Shown: positions 50,945 to 61,483, counted from the first letter of the stretch. The stretch is 64,000 nt of DNA from Lysobacterales bacterium (GCA_002632325.1 NSJK01000005.1:94217-158216); one strand, 5' to 3'. A program made the numbers and translations. Notes: a model not told the origin generated them from the letters alone.

Positions 50945-51985
50945 ATGACGAATTACGCTCGACGATTGACGGCATCCAAGTTCTGGAAGGTACTGGTGCC
51001 GGACCTGGGGCTTGACCTCAAGAACGTGCTCAAGGCCGCGCGCCTGCCATCGACCTTGTTCGACAACCCGCACGCAGCCCTGACACTCGAGGAATACTTC
51101 CGGTTGTGGAACACGCTGGCGGCGCTGGCGGGAGGCGATGAGTTGCCGCTCAGGGTCGGCGCCGTGCTGTCAGCCGAAGGCTTCGATCCGCCGATTTTCT
51201 CCACATTGTGCAGCCCCGACCTCAATACCGCCATGCGCCGCCTGCAGCAGTATTGGCAGGTACTGGAGCCGCGCGTCATGACCGTCGACATCGGTCGCAC
51301 GCGAACGCGCGCCACGTTGGAGTGGCAAGGACAAACCACGTCAGTGCCGTGGATCCCGGCGATGTCGGAGTTGGTCATCTTCACGAAGCTGGTGCGCTGG
51401 GGCACGCGAGTCGAGGTGCGACCCATCAGCATCGGGGTCCCCACCTTGCCGACGAACCTCGAACCCTACGAGCGCTTCTTCGGATGCAAACCGCGCCAGA
51501 CACGCGATTACACCATCGCGTTCTCCGTCCACGACGCCACTCGGCCATTCGTGACGCGCGACGATGCGATGTGGCGGTTTCTGGAGGCGGCGTTCAAGGA
51601 CCGCCAGCGCAGCCTTGCGACGGGCAGCGACCATGCACGTCGCGTGCGCAGCGTCTTGCGGGAATCCCTGGTTTCCGGCGAGGCCGGGATCGAGGCGGTC
51701 GCGCGCCAATTGCACGTCAGCCCGCGTTCCCTGCAACGCTCGCTGCAGCAGGAAGGCGCGAGCTACCGATCGATCCTGCAGCAGGTGCGCTACGACCTCG
51801 CACGACATCAGCTGTCCCACACGTCGGCGCCAATCGCGCGCATCGCGACGCGCCTGGGCTTTCGCGACAGCGATACGTTTGGCCGTTGGTTCGCCCAATC
51901 CGCCGGCATCACACCGTCCGAATGGCGGGCGACGCAAGCCAGACGGCATCCTGCCGCCGCCCGCTCCACCATGACCGATTCCTGA
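50945..51985 (+). CDS. AraC-family transcriptional regulator (OruR/ArgR-like)
   Basis: The product is 346 aa from ATG 50945. The N-terminal domain (about 20-210) is the Arabinose_bd-like domain seen in OruR-type regulators (FDNPHAALTLEEYFRLWN; NLEPYERFFGCKP). The C-terminal AraC DNA-binding domain (about 240-330) has two HTHs: GIEAVARQLHVSPRSLQRSLQQEG and APIARIATRLGFRDSDTFGRWFAQSAG (each stretch given only in part by function). It is divergent from the large secreted protein gene and probably controls it. The effector is unknown. It lies inside the 4.3-kb insertion. Confidence 0.88.
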   Translation: MTNYARRLTASKFWKVLVPDLGLDLKNVLKAARLPSTLFDNPHAALTLEEYFRLWNTLAALAGGDELPLRVGAVLSAEGFDPPIFSTLCSPDLNTAMRRLQQYWQVLEPRVMTVDIGRTRTRATLEWQGQTTSVPWIPAMSELVIFTKLVRWGTRVEVRPISIGVPTLPTNLEPYERFFGCKPRQTRDYTIAFSVHDATRPFVTRDDAMWRFLEAAFKDRQRSLATGSDHARRVRSVLRESLVSGEAGIEAVARQLHVSPRSLQRSLQQEGASYRSILQQVRYDLARHQLSHTSAPIARIATRLGFRDSDTFGRWFAQSAGITPSEWRATQARRHPAAARSTMTDS

Positions 51986-52191
51986 CGGCGAGGCGAACAC
52001 CACCGCAAGCTTCTTGCGCTGCGTGCGGTTCATGCGCAATCGATGGCGAGTTGCAATCGATCAGGGCAATCGTTCGCCAACTGGAAAGCTGATGGTCCCC
52101 CAGCCAAGCCGCGTGCTGACAGACCCGCCCCGCCACGTCCGACGCGCAAAGGCGAACCACCCGCGCTTGGCGAATGACTCGGGCGCACCCA

Positions 52192-52962
52192 TCATCCCAT
52201 CCCGGCGATCGCCTCGCGCAGGATGCGGTAGCCCTCGACCAGGCGCGGCCCCGGGCGGCCGAGGAAGGACTCACTGACGGCGAGGATGCGTTCGTTGGCG
52301 ACCGCGGGCACGACCTCCCAACCCGGGCGCGAACGCACCACCTCGGCGCGGTATTTTTCCTGTTTCACGCCGCACCAGCTCATCACGATGAGATCGGGCA
52401 TCGCCGCGCGCGCGGCATCGTGCTCCATCGGCACGCTGCGCGCATCAACCTCGCCCCAGGGATTCGTGCCGCCAGCCAGCTGGATCAGGTCGGTGGCCCA
52501 GGAGTGGCGTGCCGGCGCGATCACCGGCTTGGGCCACCACTCGATCAATACCGATGGACGCTTGCCGCGCGGCGCGACCACAGGCATGACCGCGCGCATC
52601 TGCGCGGTGAGCGCGTTGCCGCGTTCGCGCACGCCCAGCAGATCGGCGATGCGCTCGATGTCCGCGTACACCTCATCGAGTGAAGTCGGATCGGAAACGA
52701 AGATTTTCAGCCCCGCCGCGCGCAGGCGCTCGACCACCTTCTCGTGGCCCGGCACGGTGTTGGAAGTGAGCACCAGATCGGGTTCGAGCGCGTGCACGAT
52801 GCCGGCATCCAGATCCAGATCGCGTCCCGCCTTGGGCAAGCCTGCAACCACGGCAGGCGGGTAATCCGAATCGGCATCGACACCGACCAGAAGATGCGCG
52901 CAACCCAGCGCGCAGACGATTTCGGTATTCGAGGGCGTGTGCGAGAAGACGCGCATGGCCAT
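52192..52962 (-). CDS. Second BtuF-like corrinoid/metal-binding protein without signal peptide
   Basis: The product is 256 aa from ATG 52962 (MAMRVFSHTPSNTEIVCALG); a second ATG at 52956 is possible. It has the helical-backbone metal-receptor pattern: LLVGVDADSDYPP, PDLVLTSNTVPGHEKVVERLRAAG, SVLIEWWPKPVIAPARHSWATDLI and the tail RPGPRLVEGYRILREAIAGMG. Like the relative at 43982-44953, it lacks a signal peptide. Its 3' 63 bp are repeated at 47895-47957. It may be a cytosolic corrinoid-binding protein rather than an ABC receptor. No transporter genes are adjacent. Confidence 0.83.
   Translation of the reverse strand: MAMRVFSHTPSNTEIVCALGCAHLLVGVDADSDYPPAVVAGLPKAGRDLDLDAGIVHALEPDLVLTSNTVPGHEKVVERLRAAGLKIFVSDPTSLDEVYADIERIADLLGVRERGNALTAQMRAVMPVVAPRGKRPSVLIEWWPKPVIAPARHSWATDLIQLAGGTNPWGEVDARSVPMEHDAARAAMPDLIVMSWCGVKQEKYRAEVVRSRPGWEVVPAVANERILAVSESFLGRPGPRLVEGYRILREAIAGMG
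52202..52264 (-). repeat. Right copy of 63-bp direct repeat (3' end of the intact btuF-like gene)
   Basis: Identical to 47895-47957. Together they bracket the insertion with the large secreted protein and AraC genes. Confidence 0.92.
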
Positions 52963-53144
52963 TCCGGTTTGCGGTGAACCGACTACGCTAACGCAAACAC
53001 GCGACCGATTCAGCCTTGCGCGACGCGCGCGACGTCCGGACTTGACTCCTGCTCGCGCTGCCCGCTCGGCTGCGCGCTTTCGCAGCGGCGTCTGCCCGAT
53101 TCGGACGCCGCATGCAGGGCATGCAGCGCCCGAATCCATCCGCG

Positions 53145-56100
53145 TCAGGGCATGCGCGGCGTCACCCGGAAGCGGCCGATGTCGATGCGCTCCTTGCTGG
53201 ACTCCAGCCGCATGGTGGCGGCCTGGCGCGTTGGCTGCTTGCTGCCGAAGCCGGTCTGGAACTCCACCTGCACGGTCACCGGGCCGGTGACGGACTGACG
53301 CCGATCGCCAAAATAATTCGTCTGCACCCGATAGGTGCCCGGCAGCGGTCGCGCGATGGTGAAGACTTCCGGTCCGTAGCCCCCGGTGAAGTCGCGGCTG
53401 AGGTCGCCGCCGCTGGCACTGCGCGGGTGGCTGTAGAACACCTCCTCGCCGGCGGGGTCGATCACGTGCAGGTCGATGTCGGTGTTGTCGGCATCCCAGG
53501 TCAGCACCACACGCAGGCCCACTTCCACCGGCGCCAGCAACTCGGCCGGAATGTTCAAGGCGCGCACGTCGGCATCGGGATGCGCGGCCAGCAGCGCGGT
53601 CAGTTCGTGCAGGGCGATGAGGTCGATGCCGGGGAAACGCCCGGACCAGCTGCTGGCAGACACCGCCCACAGCAGATCCGCGGCACGCGGCACGTCGGGT
53701 TGCGCCGCACGCGCCAGGGCCAGCGCGAGGTCGCGATGGCTCTGCGGTTCCTCCGGGCGCTGCGCCAGCGCATCCTCGAACGGGCGGATCGCCAGCGTCG
53801 CCTGCTCCCATTGCACAAGCCGATAGCCCAGGATGCGGATCAGGGCGGTGTTCTCGTCGCCGATCTCGGCCAGGTTGGACAGCACCCGCAAGGCCAGCGC
53901 CGGATCCTTGGCCTCGTTGCGGAAATAGTCGGCCACATCGAGGAAGAAGGTCGGCGTGCGCAGATGCTTGCCGCGCAGACCCAGGTAGGTTGCATAAGGA
54001 TCCCTGGCCACACGCAGGGCCTTGAGGTAGGGCGTGTCGGGGTTCCAGCCGGCCAGTTCGATCCGGGCCTGCATTGCAGGCTCGGCGGATTGCTCGATTT
54101 CCTGCGCGGAGCCGCCACGATCCCTGCTCGCGCCCGATACCTCCACGCTTTCGAGCTGATTCGAAGCGCTTCGCGCGCTCATCATTGCCGCATTCGACGA
54201 TGGCGCAGCGGCCGGTGAAGGTGGGGGTGGTGAGGCGTCGATCGACAGCGGGGTAGTCGTTTCCACGACGGAAGACCTGGTCGCCATCGCCGGCGCCCGC
54301 TCCAGGCGCAGGCTGCGCAAGGTATCCACGCGCAGCATCAGCGCGCTGGCAGCGCGTTCCCACGCGGCGCGCGAAGCGGGCTTGGCACCATCGGTGCTCC
54401 AACGCCGCACCAGGTCCTTAGTCTGGGCAAGGATCTCATCCAGCTGCGCGCGGCTGGCGTCCAGCTCCTTGCGCGTGAGTGTCGGGCCCGCTATGGCGCG
54501 TTGCCAGAGTTCGTGCTCCTGCTGCGCGGTGGGCTGCAACAGGGTTTCCAACCAGGCATGACGCTGGGCGTGCCACTCGCGGAAGGCATGCCAGCGCTTG
54601 GCCAGATCGGCCATGCGCGCGTCGCGTCCGCCTTCCGCATCGGTCTTGGGCGCGAGCGCGAGCAGGCGCTGGTACTCGGCCTTGAGTGCCGGCTCACTGG
54701 GCTCGACCCGATAGCGCACATAGTCCTCGATGCGATCGAGCACCAACAGCGAGGTGTAGGCCGTGACCACGCCATGGCGCACCGCCAGCGCGGAAATGGC
54801 CTCGCGGTCGGGCGTGCTGGTCGCTTGCAACTGCGCGATACGGGCCTGCGCGACGCTGCGCCAGAGGGCATCGGCCATCGCGCCAGTCACGGGCTTGGCG
54901 CTGCCGAAATCGATGCTGCGCTCGACCGTGGCGGCATCGTCCGCTGCACCGAAACGCAGGTGCAGGCGGCCCTTGCCCGTGCAGCGCGCGCTGAGCGTCA
55001 AGACCGCATCGACCGGCGCTGGCGCAAGCGGGCTGATGTCGCGACAGGTCCCTTCGCTGCGCGCATCCAGCAGGCGCCAGGTGGGGGTCGACAGTGCGGC
55101 CAGCGCTGCGGCGCCATCGATGCGGGTCAGGTCCAGGACCTGGCCGCCGTGGCGTGCGATCTCGGCCAGTCGCGCGTGATCGACACGCTGCGCGGCATGC
55201 AGGGCGAACACGCGTGGCGGCGCGCCGGCAAAATCCATGCGGCCGCTGCCATAGGTGTCCAGCCCGTCACCGATCACGATCGCCAGGTCGGCACCGGGCT
55301 CGGCACGGAAGTCGATCGCGCCATAGTTGCTCGCGCCATCCAGCGCCAAGGCCTTGATGGCATCGAGCAAGGCCGCGGCATCGCCCTTGTCGATCGTGAA
55401 GCGCTGCGGCGCCGCGGCTACATCACGCACTGCGATCAGGCTGACTTTCACCGTGCCCAGCGTTTTCAACCACGCCCTCAGGAGATCCCGCTCGCGTTGC
55501 AGGTCACGATCGCCGGCGCTGCCGGAGGCATCGAAGAACAGCGCCACTGTCCTGGGTGGTGGCAGTGGTGCGAGTTTCGCGGGACGCCCGCTGTCGATGC
55601 GCGCAAGGATCGCCCGCTCGGCCGGCTCCAGCGCATCGGGTGCTTCCAACTGGCTGACATCGGAAGCCTGCTTGGGCACACGAAAGGCCAGCTCGCGCTG
55701 CGGGGTGATGTTTTCGCGCTTGAAACCGGCACGCCACACGCTGGCGGCCGGCGTGAATCTCAGCTCCGGATCGGGCGAATCGGCGCCCAGCTCCGGCGCA
55801 GGCGCATCCAGCGGCGCCTCGGCGCTGACCGAGAAGTGCCGGACCGGATCGCGAAACTGCAGCGGCATGAGATAACGCCAGTGCGTGCCGGCATCGTCCA
55901 TCACCTGCTCGAATTCCAGCGCGATGCGCTTGTTGCCCCTGGCCGGGATCGGATACAGGCGCGTGCGAAACACGTTGCCGCGGGTGAGCTCCGCCAGGCC
56001 CGGATCGATCTGCACCCGGGTGGTGTCCTCGAAGGCGACGCGGGCGGTGTCCTTGGGCACCACCACGCCTTCGCGCAGCGTGCCATTGACCTCCAGCGCA

Positions 56101-56360
56101 TAGCCGCTGACGGTTTGCCCCGGCCCGAGCGGAAACACGAACTCGCCTTCCAATACACGCGCGTTCGGGTTTTCGAACGTCATCTCGATGCGGGTGTGGG
56201 CGATGAAGCCCTGCATCTTCACCTCGACCGCCACCGTGTCGAGCACGATGGGTTTCAGGCCCGGTGAAGGTGGAATCCAGACCTGCGGTGGCAGGCGAAC
56301 CTGTGCCAGCGCCAGCGGCGACAGGACGAGCGTGAACAACAGGCAGAGCAAGCGATGCAT
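53145..56360 (-). CDS. Secreted VIT/von Willebrand A protein with C-terminal DUF2135-like domain
   Basis: The product is 1071 aa from ATG 56360 with GGAGG upstream. It has a signal peptide (cleavage near ALA-QV, about residue 20). A VIT domain follows (about 35-170: AHTRIEMTFENPNARVLEGEF), then a vWA-like region with FFDASGSAGD near 290-300, where the metal site reads DASGS. The middle part is helical with a low-complexity Ser/Pro/Ala linker (about 710-750) and TPR-like stretches (about 790-900). The end has a DUF2135-like beta-domain: VVLTWDADNTDIDLHVIDP, then YGPEVFTIARPLPGTY. It is probably periplasmic or surface exposed. Function unknown. Confidence 0.85.
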   Translation of the reverse strand: MHRLLCLLFTLVLSPLALAQVRLPPQVWIPPSPGLKPIVLDTVAVEVKMQGFIAHTRIEMTFENPNARVLEGEFVFPLGPGQTVSGYALEVNGTLREGVVVPKDTARVAFEDTTRVQIDPGLAELTRGNVFRTRLYPIPARGNKRIALEFEQVMDDAGTHWRYLMPLQFRDPVRHFSVSAEAPLDAPAPELGADSPDPELRFTPAASVWRAGFKRENITPQRELAFRVPKQASDVSQLEAPDALEPAERAILARIDSGRPAKLAPLPPPRTVALFFDASGSAGDRDLQRERDLLRAWLKTLGTVKVSLIAVRDVAAAPQRFTIDKGDAAALLDAIKALALDGASNYGAIDFRAEPGADLAIVIGDGLDTYGSGRMDFAGAPPRVFALHAAQRVDHARLAEIARHGGQVLDLTRIDGAAALAALSTPTWRLLDARSEGTCRDISPLAPAPVDAVLTLSARCTGKGRLHLRFGAADDAATVERSIDFGSAKPVTGAMADALWRSVAQARIAQLQATSTPDREAISALAVRHGVVTAYTSLLVLDRIEDYVRYRVEPSEPALKAEYQRLLALAPKTDAEGGRDARMADLAKRWHAFREWHAQRHAWLETLLQPTAQQEHELWQRAIAGPTLTRKELDASRAQLDEILAQTKDLVRRWSTDGAKPASRAAWERAASALMLRVDTLRSLRLERAPAMATRSSVVETTTPLSIDASPPPPSPAAAPSSNAAMMSARSASNQLESVEVSGASRDRGGSAQEIEQSAEPAMQARIELAGWNPDTPYLKALRVARDPYATYLGLRGKHLRTPTFFLDVADYFRNEAKDPALALRVLSNLAEIGDENTALIRILGYRLVQWEQATLAIRPFEDALAQRPEEPQSHRDLALALARAAQPDVPRAADLLWAVSASSWSGRFPGIDLIALHELTALLAAHPDADVRALNIPAELLAPVEVGLRVVLTWDADNTDIDLHVIDPAGEEVFYSHPRSASGGDLSRDFTGGYGPEVFTIARPLPGTYRVQTNYFGDRRQSVTGPVTVQVEFQTGFGSKQPTRQAATMRLESSKERIDIGRFRVTPRMP

Positions 56361-56644
56361 GAGGCCTCCATGTGCGCACGTGGATCGGGTCCGGCGGGCA
56401 TGCAACGCGGCAACCCGCCATCCGGGGTTGCCGGCCCGCGCGGACATGGTAGGGATTCGGGCATCGATCTGCCCGCCACTCCATTTGCCGCGGGTCGGCA
56501 ACGCTGGCCCCGCGTACGCGCATGCGCGTGTCCCGCCTGCGTGCGCAACCAGCCCGAGGAGATCCTTGCGTCGACCGACCACGGCCAGCACGGCGCGGAT
56601 CACCCGCGCCGCGTCGGCCCGGCCATGGACGGCGGCGCCTTGCC

Positions 56645-59227
56645 TCAGCCCTTGGCGAACACCAGGTGCCCGCCCTGCGCATCGACCTGCACGCTGTCGC
56701 CCGCCTGGAACTTGCCGGCGAGGATTTCCTTGGCCAGCGGATTTTCCAGCTGCTGCTGGATCGCACGCTTGAGTGGCCGCGCGCCATACACCGGATCGAA
56801 GCCGACATTGCCGAGCAGGTCGAGCGCCTTGTCGCTGACCGCGAGCTTGAGCTGGCGCTCGCCCAGGCGCTTTTCCAGATAGCCGATCTGGATGCGCGCG
56901 ATCGCGCGGATCTGGCTCTTGTCGAGCGCGCGGAACACGACGATCTCGTCGAGGCGGTTGATGAACTCGGGACGGAAATGCGCCTGCACCACACCCATCA
57001 CGGCCGCCTTCATCTGCGTGTACTGCTCCTCGCCCTCGCCAGCGAAATCCTGGATGTACTGCGAGCCGAGGTTCGAGGTCATCACGATCACGGTGTTGCG
57101 GAAATCCACCGTGCGGCCCTGGCCATCGGTCAGACGCCCGTCGTCGAGCACCTGCAGCAGCACGTTGAAGACGTCCTGATGGGCCTTCTCGACCTCGTCG
57201 AGCAGGATCACGCTGTAGGGGCGGCGGCGCACGGCCTCGGTGAGATAGCCGCCTTCCTCGTAACCGACATAACCGGGCGGCGCGCCGATCAGGCGACTCA
57301 CGGAATGCTTTTCCATGAACTCGCTCATGTCGATGCGCACCATCGCTTCCTCGCTATCGAACAGGAAGCCGGCCAGCGCCTTGCACAACTCGGTCTTGCC
57401 CACGCCGGTGGGGCCGAGGAACAGGAACGAGCCGCTCGGGCGGTTGGGATCGGACAGCCCTGCGCGCGAACGGCGCACGGCATCGCTCACGGCGTGCACG
57501 GCTTCGTCCTGGCCGACCACGCGCCGATGCAGTTCCTCTTCCATGCGCAAGAGCTTTTCGCGTTCGCCTTCGAGCATCTTGCTGACCGGGATGCCGGTCC
57601 AGCGGCTCACCACCTCGGCGATTTCCTCGGCGGTGACGCGCGTCTGCACGAGCTTGAAATCCTGCTGCTCGACGGCCTGTGCGGCGACCAGCTGGCGCTC
57701 CAGCTCGGGCAGCCGGCCGTACTGGATCTCGCCCATGCGCGTGTAGTCCTGCTTGCGCCGCGCATTTTCCAGCTCCTGGCGCGCCTGCTCGATCTGCTCC
57801 TTGATGTGGGTCGCGCCCTGCAGCGCGGCCTTTTCGGCCTTCCACACTTCATTGAGGTCGGAAAACTCGCGCTCCAGCGCGGCGATGTCCTGCTCGAGGT
57901 CAGCCAGGCGCTGGCGCGATTCCTCGTCCTTTTCCTTCTTGAGCATCTCGCGCTGGATCTTGAGCTGGATCAGGCGCCGCTCCTTGCGATCGAGTTCCTC
58001 GGGCTTGGAGTCGATCTCCATGCGGATGCGCGAGGCCGCCTCGTCCATGAGGTCGATCGCCTTGTCGGGCAACTGGCGGTCGGCGATGTAGCGGTTGGAT
58101 AGCGTGGCCGCCGCGACCAGCGCCGGATCGGTGATCTCCACACCATGATGTACGGCATAGCGCTCCTTGAGGCCGCGCAGGATCGCGATGGTGTCCTCCA
58201 CGCTCGGCTCGCCGACGAAGACCTTCTGGAAACGACGCTCGAGCGCGGCATCCTTCTCGATGTACTGGCGGTATTCGTCCAGCGTGGTCGCGCCGATGCA
58301 GTGCAGCTCGCCGCGCGCGAGCGCGGGCTTGAGCATGTTGCCCGCGTCCATCGCACCCTCGGCCTTGCCGGCGCCGACCATCGTGTGCAGTTCATCGATG
58401 AACAGGATGATCTGGCCCTCCTGCTTGGCCAGGTCGCTCAGCACGCCCTTGAGGCGTTCCTCGAACTCGCCACGGAACTTGGCGCCGGCGATCAGCGCGC
58501 CCATGTCCAGCGAGAGCACGCGCTTGTCCTTGAGTCCTTCGGGCACTTCGTCCTTGACGATGCGCTGGGCCAGGCCCTCGGCGATCGCGGTCTTGCCCAC
58601 GCCCGGCTCGCCGATCAGCACCGGATTGTTCTTGGTGCGGCGCGAGAGCACCTGGATCACGCGACGGATTTCCTCGTCGCGGCCGATCACCGGATCGAGC
58701 TTGCCCGACTCGGCGCGCGCGGTGAGGTCGATCGTGTACTTTTCCAGTGCCTGACGCTGTTCCTCGGCATTCTCCGATTGCACCTTCTCGCCTCCACGCA
58801 GCTTGTCGATCGCCGCTTCCAGGTTGGCCTTGTTCGCACCCGCGGCCTTGAGCGCGTCGGCCAGCTCGCCCTTGGCCTCGAGCGCGGCGAGCACGAACAG
58901 TTCGCTGGCGATGAAGTCGTCCCCACGCTGCTGCGCGAGCTTGTCGGTGAGGTTGAGCAGGCGCGTGAGATCGTTGGAGACGTTGATGTTGCCTTCCTGC
59001 CCCGACACGCGCGGCAAGCGTTCGATCATCTGCCCGATGCGCGTGCGCAGCGCGGGCACGTTCACGCCCGCCTGCGTGAGCAGGGGCATGGTCGAGCCGC
59101 CCTGCTGGTCGAGCAAGGCCGCCATCAGGTGGGCGGGTTCGAGCATGTTGTGGTCGCGGCCCACGGCCAGCGATTGCGCGTCGGCCAGCGCCTGCTGGAA
59201 ACGCGAGGTGAGTTTGTCCATGCGCAT
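56645..59227 (-). CDS. clpB: Disaggregase chaperone ClpB
   Basis: The 860-aa protein starts at ATG 59227 ([20 protein letters not shown], the normal ClpB start). It has an N-terminal Clp_N domain (1-145), NBD1 with [13 protein letters not shown], and the coiled-coil M-domain (about 395-525: [20 protein letters not shown]). NBD2 has [14 protein letters not shown] and the C-terminal D2 small domain. It hydrolyses ATP to rescue aggregated proteins with DnaK. Length and motifs are normal. Confidence 0.98.
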   Translation of the reverse strand: MRMDKLTSRFQQALADAQSLAVGRDHNMLEPAHLMAALLDQQGGSTMPLLTQAGVNVPALRTRIGQMIERLPRVSGQEGNINVSNDLTRLLNLTDKLAQQRGDDFIASELFVLAALEAKGELADALKAAGANKANLEAAIDKLRGGEKVQSENAEEQRQALEKYTIDLTARAESGKLDPVIGRDEEIRRVIQVLSRRTKNNPVLIGEPGVGKTAIAEGLAQRIVKDEVPEGLKDKRVLSLDMGALIAGAKFRGEFEERLKGVLSDLAKQEGQIILFIDELHTMVGAGKAEGAMDAGNMLKPALARGELHCIGATTLDEYRQYIEKDAALERRFQKVFVGEPSVEDTIAILRGLKERYAVHHGVEITDPALVAAATLSNRYIADRQLPDKAIDLMDEAASRIRMEIDSKPEELDRKERRLIQLKIQREMLKKEKDEESRQRLADLEQDIAALEREFSDLNEVWKAEKAALQGATHIKEQIEQARQELENARRKQDYTRMGEIQYGRLPELERQLVAAQAVEQQDFKLVQTRVTAEEIAEVVSRWTGIPVSKMLEGEREKLLRMEEELHRRVVGQDEAVHAVSDAVRRSRAGLSDPNRPSGSFLFLGPTGVGKTELCKALAGFLFDSEEAMVRIDMSEFMEKHSVSRLIGAPPGYVGYEEGGYLTEAVRRRPYSVILLDEVEKAHQDVFNVLLQVLDDGRLTDGQGRTVDFRNTVIVMTSNLGSQYIQDFAGEGEEQYTQMKAAVMGVVQAHFRPEFINRLDEIVVFRALDKSQIRAIARIQIGYLEKRLGERQLKLAVSDKALDLLGNVGFDPVYGARPLKRAIQQQLENPLAKEILAGKFQAGDSVQVDAQGGHLVFAKG

Positions 59228-59310
59228 CGGGACACCCGTGAGGAGTGCGCGGCGGCGTGCCGCGGGATGTCTGCGTCAATGCGGTTGCATGCAGCGGTTT
59301 CAAGGGCGGC

Positions 59311-59342
59311 GGGCCTGCGCGCCATCACGCGCGCGCAGGCCC
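59311..59342 (-). terminator. Hairpin after the siderophore-receptor gene
   Basis: A perfect 12-bp GC-rich stem (GGGCCTGCGCGC / GCGCGCAGGCCC) with an 8-nt loop lies 14 bp past the receptor stop. It has no strong U-tract, so the type (intrinsic terminator or stabilising stem) is uncertain. Confidence 0.6.
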
Positions 59343-59355
59343 GGCCCGAGCTGAC

Positions 59356-61449
59356 TCAGCGGAAGTTGTAGCGCCAGCTCAAGGTGGCAGCGCGCGGCGT
59401 GCCGGGCATGATCTGGTTGGTCGAGTGCGCACTTTCGATCCAGGCGATGTCGCCGAGGTTGCGCACATTGAGCGCAAGCTCATGCTCGCCATGGCGCCAG
59501 CGCAGCATCGCGTCGGTGCGCACGTAGCCCGGCAGGCGGACCAGGTTATCGTTGGCGCTGAAGCGCGAACCGCTCGCGAACGCGCCCACGCCCAGGTCGA
59601 AGCCGTGACCGAGCGTCCAGGTCGCCCACAGCGAGGCGAGCTGCTCGGGCACGTTGGAGGGACGATTGCCCTGCAGCGAGACGCCGCTCTGGCGGTTATT
59701 GGACTTGACGATCTGCGCCTGCAAGCGCGTGTAGCCAAGGCGCAAATCAAGGCGTTCGCCGATGCGCCCGCCCACTTCCAGTTCCAGGCCGCGACTGCGC
59801 TGCATGCCGACCTGGATCAGCCGGGTTGGATCAGCCGGATCGATCGTGCGCAGACCATCGCGAGTCTGCTCGAACAGCGCCGCGCTGGCGCTGAGCGCGC
59901 CTTCGTTCCAGTCGCCTTTCCAGCCGACTTCCTTGAGCGTGGAGTGCTCGGGCGACAGGTCAGCCGAGGTCGTGGCCAGCGAATAGCCATCGCCCGAGGT
60001 CTGGAACGAACGGCTCCAGGCCGCATAGAGGCTGTGGCTGGTGTTGGGCTGCCAGACCAGACCCGCGCGCGGGCTGAAAGTCGTATCGGTGCGATCGAGT
60101 CGGGCCTGCGTCAGACGATTGTCGGCCACCTGGCCGTAGCGATCCCAGCGCCCGCCCACGACGGCTTTCCACGATTCACCCAGCGACATCTGATCCTGCA
60201 CGTACAAACCAACGCTGTCGCCGTTGAACGCGCTGCTGTTGCCGAGCACCGAAGAAGGCGTGCTGCCCACCGACAGGTCGGGATTGAACAGGCTCACCGT
60301 CCCCGCCGAACCGGTCCAGCGCTTGGAACTGCGATCCTGCCAGCCGGCTTCCAGCCCGATGAGCAGCGCGTGGTCGAGCCAGGTGCCGTCGAGATTGCCG
60401 AGCGTTTCCAGGCGCGCGAAGCGGTCGTCGGTTTCGCTTGTGCTGTTGTACTGCGCGCGCGCCACTTGCAGGGTGGTTGCGTTCACGCTGCTGACGAAGG
60501 TGTTGTAGAAATCACCGCGCGCCTGGTGATCGACCAGGGCCGCGCGCAGTTCCCAGTGTTCGCCGAGCGGACTGTGCCAGGTCAAGCGCGCATCGGCGGC
60601 GTCGTTGTTGAGGTAATCACGCAGCGGATCGCCATAGGTGGTCGAGCTGTCGACCGGCGCGGGGCGGCCGGCAAGAGACGGAATGCCGCGATCGGGCGTG
60701 CGCCGATCGCGCAGGGCCTCCACCTGCAGCAGGAGCGATCCCTCGCCGAGCTTCCACGCGAGCGCCGGCGCGGCCAGTTGCCGCTCCAGTTCGACGTGTT
60801 TGCGGAAGCTCTCGGCCTGCTCGGCCGCCGCGTTGAAGCGCCAGGCGAAGGCATCGCTGCCATGGCCCACGTCCAGGGTGCCGCGCAGCGCGTCGTAGGC
60901 ACCCAGCGACAGCGTGGTCCTGCCGATGTCACCGCCGAACACGGGCTGCTTGGTGATACGGTTGATGATCCCGCCACCCGAACCGCGCCCGTAGAGCACG
61001 CTGGCTGGCCCGCGCAGGACTTCGACGCGCTCGATGTCGGCGAGGTCGCGGTAGTACGGCGTGTCATCGCGGAAGCCGTCCAGATACTGATCGAACATCG
61101 CGCTGAAACCGCGGATGTTGACCTGATCGCGCCGCCCCTCGCCCATCGTGAGCGACACGCCCGGCACGGTTTCCAGCGCCTGATTCAGGCTGTGCACATT
61201 GCGCTCCTCGAGTTCGATCGCGGTCACTGCGGAAATTGCCGCCGGCACGTCGCGCAGCGGCGTGTCGGTGCGCGTCGCCGAGCGCGCATCGGTCGCATGT
61301 TTGGGCGCGGCGTTGCCCTGCACGCGGACTGTGTCGAGGGTTTGCGCCTCGGGCTCGGCGTGGCTGATGGCTGGAACGGCAAGCGCGAGCAGCAGTGCAA
61401 CAGCGAGCGGCGAGCGGATGGGTGGATGGCGCAGTTTGAACATCGACAT
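59356..61449 (-). CDS. TonB-dependent siderophore receptor
   Basis: The product is about 697 aa from ATG 61449 (MSMFKLRHPP; a second ATG two codons later is possible). A signal peptide ends near SHA-EP. A TonB-box-like LDTVRVQGN follows, then the plug (TPLRDVPAAISAVTAIELEE, QVNIRGFSAMFDQYLDG, VEVLRGPASVLYGRGSGGG). The barrel ends in ...TLSWRYNFR with a terminal Phe-Arg. The plug pattern is that of TIGR01783-type ferric-siderophore receptors. A candidate Fur box lies upstream, supporting an iron role. The siderophore is unknown. Confidence 0.9.
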   Translation of the reverse strand: MSMFKLRHPPIRSPLAVALLLALAVPAISHAEPEAQTLDTVRVQGNAAPKHATDARSATRTDTPLRDVPAAISAVTAIELEERNVHSLNQALETVPGVSLTMGEGRRDQVNIRGFSAMFDQYLDGFRDDTPYYRDLADIERVEVLRGPASVLYGRGSGGGIINRITKQPVFGGDIGRTTLSLGAYDALRGTLDVGHGSDAFAWRFNAAAEQAESFRKHVELERQLAAPALAWKLGEGSLLLQVEALRDRRTPDRGIPSLAGRPAPVDSSTTYGDPLRDYLNNDAADARLTWHSPLGEHWELRAALVDHQARGDFYNTFVSSVNATTLQVARAQYNSTSETDDRFARLETLGNLDGTWLDHALLIGLEAGWQDRSSKRWTGSAGTVSLFNPDLSVGSTPSSVLGNSSAFNGDSVGLYVQDQMSLGESWKAVVGGRWDRYGQVADNRLTQARLDRTDTTFSPRAGLVWQPNTSHSLYAAWSRSFQTSGDGYSLATTSADLSPEHSTLKEVGWKGDWNEGALSASAALFEQTRDGLRTIDPADPTRLIQVGMQRSRGLELEVGGRIGERLDLRLGYTRLQAQIVKSNNRQSGVSLQGNRPSNVPEQLASLWATWTLGHGFDLGVGAFASGSRFSANDNLVRLPGYVRTDAMLRWRHGEHELALNVRNLGDIAWIESAHSTNQIMPGTPRAATLSWRYNFR

Positions 61450-61483
61450 GGGCAGATCCCGGCTGAAAAGTGCGCGGATGCTA

